Origin: CAWCUU01 sp963798855
GTDB lineage: Bacteria > Gemmatimonadota > Gemmatimonadetes > Longimicrobiales > RSA9
Reading direction: 5' to 3'
Assembly: GCA_963798855.1 (NCBI GenBank)
Contig: CAWCUU010000001.1
Location: 1,550,001-1,614,000, forward strand
Length of the DNA: 64,000 nucleotides
A program made the position numbers and the translations under genes. This document shows, one piece after another, positions 26,982 to 37,992 of this stretch. Position 1 is the stretch's first letter, and every line of letters starts with the position of its first letter. The notes beneath the pieces were generated by a model. That model did no database searches, was not told where the DNA came from, and worked only from the letters and a program-made list of their open reading frames with translations.

Positions 26982-27964
26982 GGCACCCGTCCCCAGCGGC
27001 TCGCGCGCAGCGTCCACTCGGCGACGAGCAGCGCGATCGCCAGCAGCACGAAGGGCAGCGTGTGCGGCGTGTAGTCCACGTAGCGGCGGACCTCGAACGG
27101 CTCGCGCTCGAGGCGGTCGATGCGATGGTAGATGCTGTCGAGCGCCTGCTCGTTCGTCGCCCGGAAGTACCGACCGCCGGTGAGATCCGCGATCCGGGTC
27201 AGCAATTGCTCGTCGATGTGGACCGGCACGTTCGCGTACTGGTAGCCGAACGGCCCCCGCGCGATCGGCATTCGCGCGACGCCTTCCGTGCCCACGCCGA
27301 TCGTGTAGACGCGGATGCCGAAGGCCTTGGCCGCCTGCGCCGCGGTGACGGGATCGATCTCGCCGCGGTTGTTCTCGCCATCGGTGAGCAGGATGAGCAC
27401 GCGCGAGCGACCAGGCACGCGGCGCAGCCGGTTCGCGGCTACCGCGATCGCGGTGCCGATCGCGGTGCCATCCTCGAGCATTCCCGGTCGCAGCTCCGAG
27501 AGCGACTGGTACAGGATCGGGTAGTCCACCGTGAGCGGCACCTGCGTCAATGCCTGCCCGCTGAATGCGACGAGGCCGATCCGGTCCGAGGTCCGGCCGC
27601 GGATGAACGCGGCGGTCGTCTGCCGCGCGACCTCCATGCGGTTCTGCGGCGCGAAGTCCTCCGCCAGCATCGAGCTCGAGATGTCCACGGCGACGACGAT
27701 CGCGATGCCCTGGGTGTCGATGTTCACGGCCGAGATGCCCGTGCGCGGTCCCGCCAGCGCGACGATCAGCGCGACGATCGCGACGCCGCGCAGCCAGCCC
27801 GGGAGCCGCACGAGCCAGCGGGTCGTGCGGCCGACGAGACCGCGAAGTCCTCCGGCGCGGGAGAACGCCAGCGCCCGCTGCGGTGCTCCGCGTGCGAGCC
27901 ACGCCCACAGGGGAAGGCCGAGCAGCAGCAGCAGCGCCCAGGGGTGCGCGAAGCCGTAGCTCAT
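26978..27964 (-). CDS. VWA-domain membrane protein (BatA-like)
   Basis: The 328-residue protein has two N-terminal membrane segments, a VWA domain with MIDAS residues in DISSSM, GTAIGTA and LLTDGENN, and a C-terminal membrane helix (PFVLLAIALLVAEWTL). Paired BatA/BatB genes downstream of MoxR and DUF58 genes are the standard order. It is coupled to the next gene by an ATGA overlap. Confidence 0.88.
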   Translation of the reverse strand: MSYGFAHPWALLLLLGLPLWAWLARGAPQRALAFSRAGGLRGLVGRTTRWLVRLPGWLRGVAIVALIVALAGPRTGISAVNIDTQGIAIVVAVDISSSMLAEDFAPQNRMEVARQTTAAFIRGRTSDRIGLVAFSGQALTQVPLTVDYPILYQSLSELRPGMLEDGTAIGTAIAVAANRLRRVPGRSRVLILLTDGENNRGEIDPVTAAQAAKAFGIRVYTIGVGTEGVARMPIARGPFGYQYANVPVHIDEQLLTRIADLTGGRYFRATNEQALDSIYHRIDRLEREPFEVRRYVDYTPHTLPFVLLAIALLVAEWTLRASRWGRVP

Positions 27965-28910
27965 GCCGCGGCCTCTCCTTCAACGACGGCGCCGGGCGGC
28001 GCCGGGTAGCCTTCGATCCAATCGCGCAGCGCCTGTCGCTCCGCCTCCGCCTCCGCCTCCGTCGGCCGGCGGCGTGCGAACTTCACGAGGTCCGCGGACT
28101 CGAGCATCGAGAGCAGCTCGGCGGCCGCAGGTGCGGGCAGCGTGTTGCGCAGTCCGGGTGAGAGCTCGTGCGTGGTCAGATCCGGGCCGAGCGGCGGATG
28201 CAGCTCGTGCAGGTAATGGCGCACCGCCTCGGTCGCTCCGCTGTAGAACGCGATCGGGCCCTCTCGCCCGAAGACGCGCTCCTGCCCCAGCCGATCGAGT
28301 GCCTCCAGCGCGCGCTGCCGCGCTGTGAGCGGCGTCGGCCCCTCCTCGGGACGCCGTCGCCTCGCCCGCCGGATCAGCCAGTAGGCGAGCGCCGCCGCCA
28401 GCAGCAGCGCGAGCAGCACGCCGAGCAGCCAGCCCCAGGCGAGTCCGTAGCCGCCCACGATCCCCTTCGGCGGCTTCGGCTTCACGCCGGCGGTGTCCGG
28501 GGGCAGCACGGATGCGACGATGATGGGGCCCGCCGCGGCCGTGAGCACGGTGTCGCGCCCCGCGCCGACCAGGCGCACGTGCAGCTCCGGGATGTCCTGC
28601 GCGCCGGGGCGCCAGGCGGTGAGCGGGTAGATCGCGGTGACGCGCCGGGTCGTGCCGACCGTGTCCACGATCAGCTCGCGGCGCCCCGCATTCTCCACAT
28701 CGCCGGCCACCTCGAGCGAGTCCGGGAACCCGGCTCGCGAGCCTGCCGGCAGCTGCACCCGGATGGCCGCGTGAAAGACCTGTCCCACCGTGACCGTGTC
28801 CGGCACCACTCCGGCGGTGACCTGCTGAGCGGCGACGTCGCGCGGCTGGACGGCCGCGCAGAGGAGCGCGGCGGCGGTTGCGGCCGCGAAGCCGCTCGAG
28901 CGCCGGCGGC

Positions 28911-28914
<4 letters not shown>
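27961..28914 (-). CDS. Bat-operon membrane protein with a periplasmic beta domain and cytoplasmic helical domain
   Basis: The 317-residue protein has a signal peptide, a BatD-like beta domain (about 32-140), a single membrane helix (LLGVLLALLLAAALAYWLI), then a basic RRARRRR stop-transfer and a helical cytoplasmic domain. It occupies the slot usually held by a DUF4381-like gene between DUF58 and BatA. I do not recognize a specific enzymatic function. Confidence 0.7.
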
Positions 28915-29887
<973 letters not shown>

Positions 29888-29891
<4 letters not shown>

Positions 29892-30871
29892 GGCACCTCG
29901 ATCGTCTCGAGCACGCGCCGGATGATGTCGTCGGAGCCGACTTCCTCGGCCTCGGCCTCGTAGCTCGTGATGATGCGGTGGCGGAGAACGGCCGGCGCGA
30001 TCGCCTTGACGTCGTCCGGCAGCACGTAGCCACGCCCCTTGAGGAACGCGTGTGCGCGGCCGCACACCGCCAGGTAGATGCTCGCGCGCGGCGAGCCGCC
30101 GTACTCGATCAGCGTCGTCAGCTCACCGAGCCCGTAGCCCGCCGGCTCGCGCGTGCAGTGCACGATGTCCACGATGTAGTCGCCGATCTTGTCATCCATG
30201 TAGATCGCGTGGATCTCGGCGCGGGCGGCCAGGATCTCGGCACGCGTGGCGACCACATCGACCGCCGCCGGCGCCCGCCCCGCGACGCGACGGATGATCT
30301 CCTTCTCCGTCTGCTTGTCCGGGTAGCCGACCCGCAGCTTCAGCATGAAGCGGTCGACCTGGGCTTCGGGAAGGGGATAGGTGCCTTCCTGCTCGATCGG
30401 GTTCTGCGTCGCGAGCACGAGGAACGGCTCCTCGAGCGGATACGTCTCGTTGCCGATCGTGACCTGCCGCTCCTGCATCGCCTCGAGCAGCGCCGACTGC
30501 ACCTTCGGAGGCGCCCGGTTCACCTCGTCGGCGAGGACCAGGTTCGCGAACACGGGCCCCTTCTTCGGCAGGAACTCGCCCGTGCTCTGGTTGTAGATCA
30601 GCGTCCCCACTACGTCCGCCGGCAGCAGGTCGGGCGTGAACTGGATGCGCTGAAAGCTCGCGTCGATCGTCTCCGCGATGGAGGCGACGGTGAGCGTCTT
30701 CGCGAGGCCCGGCACCCCTTCGAGCAACACGTGCCCGCCCGCGAGCAGCCCGATCAACAGCTGCTCGATCATGTCCTCCTGCCCCACCACCCGCTTGTGC
30801 AGCTCGCGGGTGATCCGCGCCGCGAGCTCGCGGCCCGTGCCGCTCCCGGTGGACTCCACGGTCGAGCTCAA
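29888..30871 (-). CDS. MoxR-family AAA+ ATPase
   Basis: MoxR ATPases act as chaperones for VWA proteins. The 327-residue protein has Walker A GVPGLAKT, Walker B LVLADEVNRAPP, sensor 1 LATQNP and an arginine-finger region EAQVDRFMLKL. The start is TTG at 30871, directly after an AAGGAGG ribosome site at ideal spacing. It is the promoter-proximal gene of the seven-gene operon that reaches 22724. Confidence 0.95.
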
Positions 30872-30974
30872 TGCCCGCCTCCTTCAGCTCTCGTCAGGTT
30901 CGTATGGAGATGCTACGCGCCGCCCCCGATGCAAGATCCGGAGCGGCGATTCCCGTCGTGGGAAGGGCGACCGC

Positions 30975-32633
30975 TCAGCGCTTCAGACGCTCGCCGCGGT
31001 CCTCGTTGCGGAAGACCCAGGCGGCCAGCCGTCCCGGTCGAAGCTGCCGCCGACGCGGGCCCGCGTCCACGTCGCTGCGCGATCCGCGCTCCGGACCCGG
31101 CACGCGGCGCCGCTCCTCCTCCATCGCAGCGAGGCGCTCCTTCCAGCGCGTCCAGTTCGTCGCGCGCAGGTCGACCCAGCCGTTCTCGGCCAGCCGCGGA
31201 TCGTCCGCCCCCTGCCCCGCCACCGGCGCGACCTTCACGAGAGGGCCACGCAGCAGACGCTCGCCGTCGGGGAGCAGGATCGGGAGCCCGATCGAGAGGA
31301 TGCGGATGCGCAGCTCGTCGTCCGCGTCGATGAGCTCGCCGGCAGCCTCCGCGGTGTCCTCCGCATCCAGCTCCGCCGCCGCCGGGGCGTCGGGAAAGAG
31401 GCGTCCCAGGATCGCGGCCTCGAAGAGCAGCTTGGAGAGGCGGGGCGGTCCCAGCATCTCGTACGCGACGCCCGCGCCGTAACGTCGCTCGAGCTCCTCC
31501 ATGTGCTCGATCGCGACCTGCCGAAGCACGCCGGCGCGGTAGCTCGGTCCAGAGGTGGACGCGTCGAGCGCGGCGACGACGTCGCGCCCGGTCGGATACC
31601 CGCGGATCTCGCGCAGCACGTTGTCCGCGATCTCCTCCGGCGTGATGAATTCCATGAGGCCGAGCGCGGTGAGGACCTCGAACTCGCCGAGGCTGAAGAG
31701 GCCGTTCTCGCCCGCGTCCAGATACACGCCCTCGAGCTCGCCGCCCGCCACGCGGCAGGCGGAGGCGACGTCGGCGCCGAACGCGTCCCGCAGCGCCAGC
31801 GGCCGGGTCGCGTCCCAGCGCTCGACCGGGCGGCCGCCGCGCACGATCGCGCCGTGCTCGATCCGGCTCCAGCTGATCGCGGCAGTCGGCTTGATCTCCT
31901 TGACGGCCGGCGCGCCCGGCGTGCGCGCCATCAGGTACAGCAGCAGCGTGTGCGCCCCCGCCAGGCCGGCTTTCGAGAGCAGCATGCGGCTCGGCCGCTC
32001 CTCCGAGTGCGTGAACGGGACGTTCAGCCCCATTCCGCCCGTTCCCGAGGTGCCAATCTTCAGGTACATCTCCGTCCCCGCGCCGCGCAGCGACTCCAGC
32101 GCGATCTGCACGTGTCGGATCAGCTGCGGCAGGTAGAGCGTGGAAAGGTGCCGCTCGATGAGGTCGCTCTCGAGGGCGCCGGCGGCGGCGTCACGGCGCA
32201 GGCGGAGCGCGCTCTCGAAGACGTTCTGGTAGGCGAAGGCCGTGGCCGTGTTCACGCAGTCGACGACGATGTCGGGATGCCGCCTCCCGATCAGGGCGCC
32301 GAGGGCCGAGCGCGCGACGACATCGTGCGTCAGCTCACCGTAGAGATCCTCCAGGATGGTCGCGCGCGCGGCTGCGTCATCGAGCAGCTCATCGCGGCGA
32401 CGGTCCTTCAGCGATGCCGGCAGGAAGACGTCACCCCACTCCGCTGCGAGCTCGACCCCTTCGGGAACCGAGCCCTCCTCCTGCAGCTCGGCGAGCGCCT
32501 CCTCGGCCTCGGCCCGCGTCAGCGAGCTGATCACCAGCGCCGCCGGACGGTGCTCCAGGAGCCGACGCGCCACCGCCATTCCGACCAGGCCCGAGCCGCC
32601 GAGGATCAGGACGTTGCGTCCCGTGATGTCCAT
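30975..32633 (-). CDS. Uncharacterized 552-residue NAD(P)-binding dehydrogenase/epimerase-like protein
   Basis: The N-terminus is a Rossmann fold with VLILGGSGLVGMAVARRLL (Gly-x-x-Gly-x-x-Gly). A middle region carries DIVVDCVNTATAFAYQ and GTSGTGGMGLNVPFTHSEER, then LSKAGLAGAHTLLLYLMART. The length is greater than ordinary SDR epimerases and the C-terminal 200 residues are unfamiliar to me. The last 40 residues are basic and low complexity. Substrate unknown. It precedes rluB-scpB-scpA on the same strand but is not obviously linked in function. Confidence 0.65.
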   Translation of the reverse strand: MDITGRNVLILGGSGLVGMAVARRLLEHRPAALVISSLTRAEAEEALAELQEEGSVPEGVELAAEWGDVFLPASLKDRRRDELLDDAAARATILEDLYGELTHDVVARSALGALIGRRHPDIVVDCVNTATAFAYQNVFESALRLRRDAAAGALESDLIERHLSTLYLPQLIRHVQIALESLRGAGTEMYLKIGTSGTGGMGLNVPFTHSEERPSRMLLSKAGLAGAHTLLLYLMARTPGAPAVKEIKPTAAISWSRIEHGAIVRGGRPVERWDATRPLALRDAFGADVASACRVAGGELEGVYLDAGENGLFSLGEFEVLTALGLMEFITPEEIADNVLREIRGYPTGRDVVAALDASTSGPSYRAGVLRQVAIEHMEELERRYGAGVAYEMLGPPRLSKLLFEAAILGRLFPDAPAAAELDAEDTAEAAGELIDADDELRIRILSIGLPILLPDGERLLRGPLVKVAPVAGQGADDPRLAENGWVDLRATNWTRWKERLAAMEEERRRVPGPERGSRSDVDAGPRRRQLRPGRLAAWVFRNEDRGERLKR

Positions 32634-32652
32634 GTCGCTCCCACTCTTCGGG

Positions 32653-33369
32653 TCAGTCTGCGCCCGCTCGCTCGAGCGCGGCGACCTCCTTCGGTTCCAG
32701 CCGGCGCCACTCGCCGCGCGGCAGGCGTCCGAGCCGGATCGGGCCGTAGCTGCGTCGCACCAGGCGGCGAACCGGATGTCCGAGCGCGCCGAACAGCCGC
32801 CGCACCTCCCGCTTCCGGCCCTCGGTCATCGTCACCCGCACCCGCGTGTAGCCGGCCTTCGGCGGCGGCCGCCGCTCGAGTGCGCGCACCCGCGCCGGCC
32901 CATCGTCCAGCTCGACACCGGCGAGCAGGCGTCGCTCGTCCTCGTCGCTCAGCTCGTGCTCGATGACGACGTCGTAGACGCGATCGATCTCGTAGCTGGG
33001 GTGCAGCAGCCGGTACGCGACGTCGCCCTGGTTCGTAAGCAGCAGGAGCCCCTCGCTGCCCGCGTCCAGCCGACCCACGTGAAACAGCCCCGCCAGCTCC
33101 GTGGGCAGAAGATCGTAGACGGTGCGCCGACCGTGTGGGTCGGATCGTGTCGTGACGTATCCCACCGGCTTGTGCAGCGCAACCCACACCGGATTGGCCA
33201 GCGACACCCTTCGGCCATCCACCTCGACCCGGTCCCGCTCCGGATCGACCTGGACGCCCATCTCGGTCACGACCCGGCCGTTCACCCGCACCCGCCCCGC
33301 CCGGATCATGGATTCCCCCTGCCGGCGCGACGCGACGTGCGCCCGCGAGAGGAACTTCTGAAGCCGCAT
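32653..33369 (-). CDS. rluB: 23S rRNA pseudouridine synthase (RluB type)
   Basis: The 238-residue protein has an N-terminal S4 RNA-binding domain (MRLQKFLSRAHVASRRQGES) and the RsuA/RluB catalytic motif GRLDAGSEGLLLLTNQGD with the active-site Asp, followed by KPVGYV-related substrate contacts and EGRKREVRRLF. RluB modifies U2605 of 23S rRNA in E. coli. It follows scpB closely, a common arrangement. Confidence 0.92.
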   Translation of the reverse strand: MRLQKFLSRAHVASRRQGESMIRAGRVRVNGRVVTEMGVQVDPERDRVEVDGRRVSLANPVWVALHKPVGYVTTRSDPHGRRTVYDLLPTELAGLFHVGRLDAGSEGLLLLTNQGDVAYRLLHPSYEIDRVYDVVIEHELSDEDERRLLAGVELDDGPARVRALERRPPPKAGYTRVRVTMTEGRKREVRRLFGALGHPVRRLVRRSYGPIRLGRLPRGEWRRLEPKEVAALERAGAD

Positions 33370-33380
33370 CGCGCTCGCCG

Positions 33381-34049
33381 CTATTGCGCCTCCTCAGGCG
33401 CACTCGCGGGCGCGCCCTCGGCAGCGCCGGGCGCGTCGCCGGGCGGTGCGGAGGCGACGTCGACGGGCTCGGCGGATTCGCCGCCCGTCGCGGACGGCCC
33501 GGAGCCGCCGTCGTCGACCGGCCTCCGCTCGCGCAGCACGATCGGCAGCTCCTCCGGGCGGGGCAGGTCCTCGACGGAGCGGAACCCGAAGTGCTCGAGG
33601 AAGAGCCGCGTCACGCCGTAGAGCAGCGGCCGGCCCAGCCCCTCGCCACGCGCGACGACCTCCACCAGACCCCGGTCCTGGAGCGTGCGCAGCACCGCCG
33701 ACGATCCGACCCCTCGGATCTCCTCGATCTCCGATCGGCCGATCGGCTGCCGGTACGCCACGATCGCAAGCACCTCGAGCGCGGGTGTGGAGAGTCGGGA
33801 CGGCTGAGGCACGGTGTCGAAGCGCTCGAGGTGCGGCGCGTACTCGGGCCGTGTCAGGAGCTGGAAGCCGCCTCCCACCTCGTAGACCTGGAACGCGCGG
33901 CTCGTCTCCTCGTACTGGATGCGAAGCTCCTCGATGGCGTCGACGACACGGTCCTCATCCAGCTCGTCGTCCACACGAGCCAGGTCGGCCGCGCCGAGCG
34001 GTGCATCACTGGCGAAGAGCAACGCTTCGATGATCTGCGTCGTTCGCAT
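33381..34049 (-). CDS. scpB: Segregation and condensation protein B
   Basis: ScpB is a winged-helix dimer that binds ScpA in the SMC condensin complex. The 222-residue protein has IIEALLFASDAPL, FQLLTRPEYA, LSTPALEVLAIVAYRQPI and the second winged helix IRGVGSSAVLRTLQDRGLVE. The last 50 residues are an acidic, Pro/Ala/Ser-rich tail. It lies 17 bp downstream of scpA. Confidence 0.95.
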   Translation of the reverse strand: MRTTQIIEALLFASDAPLGAADLARVDDELDEDRVVDAIEELRIQYEETSRAFQVYEVGGGFQLLTRPEYAPHLERFDTVPQPSRLSTPALEVLAIVAYRQPIGRSEIEEIRGVGSSAVLRTLQDRGLVEVVARGEGLGRPLLYGVTRLFLEHFGFRSVEDLPRPEELPIVLRERRPVDDGGSGPSATGGESAEPVDVASAPPGDAPGAAEGAPASAPEEAQ

Positions 34050-34066
34050 TCCGGCGCTTCAGCGGG

Positions 34067-34834
34067 TCAGCGACCCTTTCGGGTCCGGCGGTAGAGCCAG
34101 AGGGTGGCGAACGGCTCGCTCTGGCGCAACGACACCTCCTCGCGCTTCGAAAGCTCGAGGCCGGCCAGCAGCGTGACCGCCGCGTGCAGCCGATCGGCGA
34201 ACGGCTCGACCAGCTCTCCGAACGCGACCCGGGACTTCGCGGCGAGCGCCTGGAGGATCAGGCCGACCTTCTCATCCGTCGTGACGGGACGGCGGACCAC
34301 GCGATGTTCCAGCGGCGAGCGCACGCGATCGGCCAGAGACAGCGCCGCGGCGAACACGTCCTCCCACTCGATCTCGAGGGGCGGCAGCTCGTCCGCGATG
34401 GGAGGCTCGTCGCGCGGCGGAACGTAACCCCTGCCGTAGTGCCGCGAGCGGTCCGCCTCCGAGTCTTCGAAGCGCCGCGCGAGATCGCGGAAATGCTCGT
34501 ACTCGAGTAGCCGCCGGACCAGCTCCGCCCTCGGGTCGTCTCCCTCCCCCGCGCCGCCGCGCTGCCGGGGCAGCAGCATCTGCGCCTTGATGCGCACGAG
34601 CGTCGCCGCCATCTCCAGGAACTCGCCCGCCCGATCCAGCTCGAGCGCCTTCAACGTCGCGATCGCCTGCAGGAACTGCCCCGTGATCTGCGCGATCGGG
34701 ATGTCGAAGATGTCGATGTCCTGCGAGCGGATCAGGTGCAGCAGCAGGTCCAGCGGACCCTGGAACCGCTCCAGCTCCACGACGAAGGCGGAATCGTAGT
34801 CCGTCTCGAGGAGGCGCGTCATCGGCGCGCTCAT
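34067..34834 (-). CDS. scpA: Segregation and condensation protein A
   Basis: ScpA is the kleisin subunit that bridges SMC heads. The 255-residue protein contains ELERFQGPLDLLLHLIRSQD near the N-terminus, FLEMAATLVRIKAQMLLP and a C-terminal winged helix ending REEVSLRQSEPFATLWL. The ATG at 34834 (MSAPMTRLLE) was chosen; an ATG at 34822 is also possible. The frame remains open upstream without family similarity. Confidence 0.94.
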   Translation of the reverse strand: MSAPMTRLLETDYDSAFVVELERFQGPLDLLLHLIRSQDIDIFDIPIAQITGQFLQAIATLKALELDRAGEFLEMAATLVRIKAQMLLPRQRGGAGEGDDPRAELVRRLLEYEHFRDLARRFEDSEADRSRHYGRGYVPPRDEPPIADELPPLEIEWEDVFAAALSLADRVRSPLEHRVVRRPVTTDEKVGLILQALAAKSRVAFGELVEPFADRLHAAVTLLAGLELSKREEVSLRQSEPFATLWLYRRTRKGR

Positions 34835-34996
34835 GACCGCCCCGCGCCGGGCCGGATCCGTCGAATCGCTGCGCTCTGCATCGGCCGCCAAGGTAATGCC
34901 GGCGCCCCCCGGGCGCGAGGAGCCGGAGGCGACAACGCCGTCTCGGCCGGCCACCTGCGCGGCCTCGCGTGAGGGTGCATGCGGTCGGTTCGGAGG

Positions 34997-35025
34997 TTGA
35001 CACTCCGTGAGCTCCTCTTTAGCAT
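34997..35025 (+). promoter_or_regulatory. Strong sigma70-type promoter of rpsT
   Basis: A perfect TTGACA (34997-35002) is followed after exactly 17 bp by TAGCAT (35020-35025), about 50 bp upstream of rpsT. This is one of the clearest housekeeping promoters in the window. Confidence 0.75.
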
Positions 35026-35076
35026 TCGAGGCTACGATTTCGAGGAGCACGAGGACCTTGTACCTGGAGCTACGGC

Positions 35077-35340
35077 TTGCCGAACACGAGGAGCGCCAAG
35101 AAGCGGATGCGGCAGCAGGAGGGGCGCCGCGATCGCAACCGCGCGCAGAAGTCCCGCCTGAAGACGGCGATCAAGAGGGTGATGAGCGCGACCTCCGCCG
35201 AGGAGGCGATCGCCGCGTATCGTGATAGCGCGGCGATGCTGGACCGCTTCGCGACGCGACGCCTGATCCACCCGAACAAGGCACGCCGGAAGAAGTCCCA
35301 GCTCGCGAAGATCGTGACGGAGCTCGGCGGCCAGCCCTGA
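35077..35340 (+). CDS. rpsT: 30S ribosomal protein S20
   Basis: The 87-residue, highly basic helical protein binds 16S rRNA. It begins MPNTRSAKKRMRQQEGRRDR with the typical S20 composition, includes HPNKARRKKSQL near the end, and has the family length. The start is TTG at 35077, with GGAG about 11 bases before; TTG fits the low-efficiency start known for S20 in other bacteria. It is transcribed alone and divergently from scpA. Confidence 0.96.
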   Translation: MPNTRSAKKRMRQQEGRRDRNRAQKSRLKTAIKRVMSATSAEEAIAAYRDSAAMLDRFATRRLIHPNKARRKKSQLAKIVTELGGQP

Positions 35341-35467
35341 AGCGGCCGCAGCGCCTCCACCCCGCCTAGCCTTCCAGCGCGAAGCGCCTCTCCGTTCCTC
35401 GGGCGCGCAGCGCGTCGATCTCTTTTCCGCCCTCTGCGCGAAGTGCCGCCGCCGTGTCGGAGCGCGT

Positions 35468-36640
35468 TCAGTCCCCCTCGAACATGTCGATCGTGAACGG
35501 GTCGGGTGGGATCCCCGGACCTGAATCCGGCGAGCCCCCGCCGCGCGGATCCGAAGGGCTCCCTCTTCGGCTCCCGCCATTGGCGCGGCCCACCGGGGTG
35601 CGGCTGCCCTGGGCCGGAGGGGGGGTGTCGGCACCAGCGTCACCGCGCGCCTCACCGTGCCTGAAGAGTTCCCGCCCGAGACCCCGGTCGTAGGGCGTCC
35701 AGCCGCTCTCGACGCGCTCGATCAGGTCCGATGCCTGCTGCACCTTCGCGTCCATGTCGTCCGCGTAGTGGAGGAGAATCGCTTCGAGCGTGAGCGGCTG
35801 TCTCGGGCTCTGCCACTCATAGCGTCCCTGGTGGCTCGCGACGAGGTGGAGCAGCAGGCGAAGCCGCTCGGGGTCGAGCTCCGGCACCTCCCGCGCCGCA
35901 TCCCGCACGAGATCCAGCCCGATCAGGATATGACCGAGCAGTCGGCCTTCCGTCGTATAGTGGAAACCGGGCTCGAGGGAAATCTCGCGGATCTTGCCGA
36001 CGTCGTGGAGCATGGCTCCGGCGAGGAGCAGGTCGCGATCCAGACGCGGAGCGTAGTGCTCGTCGAGCCGCTGACAGATACCGACGAGCGAGAGCGTATG
36101 CTCGAGTAGCCCGCCGACCCAGGCGTGGTGGTTGTGCTTCGCTGCGGGAGCGCGCCGGAACGCGCGCCCGCTGGCCGTCTCACCGCCGAGCAGCCGCTCG
36201 ACCAGCGCGCGCAGCGCCGCGTCGTGCAACGAGGCCATCCAGCCGTCCAGCTCCGCCTCCATCTCGGTGAAATCCCGCCGCGACCGGGGCATGAACAGCT
36301 CCAGCTCGTCCGGCTCGAGGTCGATGCGCTCGATCGCCTCGATCTTGAGCTGTCGCGCATCGCGGAAGCTCTCGACGCGCCCGCGCACGCCCACGAAGAA
36401 GCCGATCTCGAGGCGCTCGCGCACGGTCTCGGCATCCTCCCATACCTTCGCCTCGATGGTCCCGTGCACGTCACTCAGGCGGAGCGTCAGGAACGGCTTG
36501 TCGCTGCGCGTCGTGCCGACCTCGAGGCCCGTCAGCGAGTAGCAGGCGGTCAGCAGGTCGCCGACCTCCAGCTGCCTCAGCGACGGCCACGGGAACGCGG
36601 CGGTGCCGATCCATTCGCGGGCGGTGCGGAGCTTCTGCAT
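35468..36640 (-). CDS. OB-fold/HD-domain 3'-5' exoribonuclease (YhaM-like)
   Basis: The 390-residue protein has an N-terminal OB fold (FLTLRLSDVHGTIEAKVWED) and an HD phosphohydrolase-type domain with HNHHAWVGGLLEHTLSLVG and GAMLHDVGKI, followed by HLVASHQGRYEW. This is the YhaM layout, a 3'-5' exoribonuclease of Gram-positives. The final 60 residues are Gly/Pro/Asp-rich and probably disordered. The start lies 30 bp after the pyrC stop in transcript order reversed, so linkage with pyr genes is uncertain. Confidence 0.85.
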   Translation of the reverse strand: MQKLRTAREWIGTAAFPWPSLRQLEVGDLLTACYSLTGLEVGTTRSDKPFLTLRLSDVHGTIEAKVWEDAETVRERLEIGFFVGVRGRVESFRDARQLKIEAIERIDLEPDELELFMPRSRRDFTEMEAELDGWMASLHDAALRALVERLLGGETASGRAFRRAPAAKHNHHAWVGGLLEHTLSLVGICQRLDEHYAPRLDRDLLLAGAMLHDVGKIREISLEPGFHYTTEGRLLGHILIGLDLVRDAAREVPELDPERLRLLLHLVASHQGRYEWQSPRQPLTLEAILLHYADDMDAKVQQASDLIERVESGWTPYDRGLGRELFRHGEARGDAGADTPPPAQGSRTPVGRANGGSRRGSPSDPRGGGSPDSGPGIPPDPFTIDMFEGD

Positions 36641-36671
36641 GCGTATGGTGCCTGGCGACCTGCTGGAGGAG

Positions 36672-37991
36672 TCAGTCAGCTTCCGGATCCTGGTCGTTGG
36701 AATACACCACGCGGCCGCCGACGATCGTCAGCGCGTTCCGGCCGGTCAGCGTCCAGCCGGCGAATGGCGTGTTGCGGCTCTTCGACGCGAACGCGGACGG
36801 CTCGACGACCCACGATGCCGTCGGATCGAAGACGGTGACGTCGGCCGGGGACCCCGGCTTCAGCGTGCCGCCGGGCAGGGAGAACGCACGAGCCGGTGCG
36901 CAGCTCATGCGCTCGATCAGCGTCGGCAGGTCGATCACCCCCTTGTGCACGAGCTCACCGAGCGCTAGGCCGAGCGCGGTCTCGAGGCCGACGAGGCCGA
37001 ACGGCGCCTCGTCGAACGCCTGCTCCTTCTCGTCGTAGTGGTGCGGCGCGTGGTCGGTCGCGATCACGTCCAGCGTGCCGTCCGCGACCCCCTCGCGCAC
37101 CGCATCACGGTCGGCGGCCGAGCGGAGCGGCGGATTCACCTTCGCCTCCGTACGGTAGCCGTCCACGGCCTGGTCGGTGAGCGTGAAGTGGTGCGGCGTC
37201 GCCTCCGCGCTCACTCGCACGCCGCGCGACTTCGCCTCGCGCACCATCGCGACGCCGCGCCGCGTCGACACGTGCTGCAGGTGCAGGCGTCCACCGGTGA
37301 GCTCGGCGAGCAGCAGGTCCCGCGCGATCATAACGTCCTCGGCGGCGTTCGGGATCCCGAGCAGCCCGAGCCGCGTCGAGACCACGCCTTCGTTCATCGA
37401 CCCGCCGCGCGAGAGTCCCTTCTCCTCACAGTGGCTCGCGACCGGAATGCCGAAGCTCTGGGTGTACTCGAGCGCCAACCGCATGAGTCCCGAGTCGCGG
37501 ACGGGCAGCCCGTCGTCCGTGATGCCGACCGCGCCGGCCGCGACCATCTCGCCGATCTCGGTCAGCCGCTCACCCGCCTGTCCCACCGAGATCGCGCCCA
37601 GCGGGTAGACCCGCGCCGCGCCGGCACGCACGCCCTCGGCTCGGACGAAGCCGACCGCAGCCGGATCGTCGATCGGCGGGTCCGTGTTCGGCATCGAGCA
37701 GACGGCCGTGAAGCCGCCGGCCGCGGCCGCCCGTGCCCCCGTCAGGATCGTCTCCTTGTGCTCGCCGCCCGGCTCACGCAGGTGCACGTGCACGTCGATC
37801 AACCCGGGGCAAACCACCCGCCCCGCGACCTCGCGCACGAGCGCGTCCGCGGGCTCGTCGAGCCGCGCGCCGAGCTCCGCGACGCGGCCGTCGGCGAGCA
37901 GCACGTCCAGCACGCGGTCGAGGCCCTGCGAGGGGTCCACGATACGTCCGCCCCGCAGCAGGATCGGCCGGTTCCGCTCGTCTGCCATCAT
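36672..37991 (-). CDS. pyrC: Dihydroorotase (class I)
   Basis: This enzyme cyclizes carbamoyl-aspartate in pyrimidine synthesis. The 439-residue protein has the metal-binding DVHVHLREPG, SMPNTDPPID, ASHCEEKG, LHLQHVSTRRG and DVIATDHAPHH, all the expected ligands. It starts at ATG 37991 one base after the pyrB stop, so the two are co-translated; pyrR is the first gene of the operon. Confidence 0.96.
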   Translation of the reverse strand: MMADERNRPILLRGGRIVDPSQGLDRVLDVLLADGRVAELGARLDEPADALVREVAGRVVCPGLIDVHVHLREPGGEHKETILTGARAAAAGGFTAVCSMPNTDPPIDDPAAVGFVRAEGVRAGAARVYPLGAISVGQAGERLTEIGEMVAAGAVGITDDGLPVRDSGLMRLALEYTQSFGIPVASHCEEKGLSRGGSMNEGVVSTRLGLLGIPNAAEDVMIARDLLLAELTGGRLHLQHVSTRRGVAMVREAKSRGVRVSAEATPHHFTLTDQAVDGYRTEAKVNPPLRSAADRDAVREGVADGTLDVIATDHAPHHYDEKEQAFDEAPFGLVGLETALGLALGELVHKGVIDLPTLIERMSCAPARAFSLPGGTLKPGSPADVTVFDPTASWVVEPSAFASKSRNTPFAGWTLTGRNALTIVGGRVVYSNDQDPEAD

Positions 37992-37992
37992 C

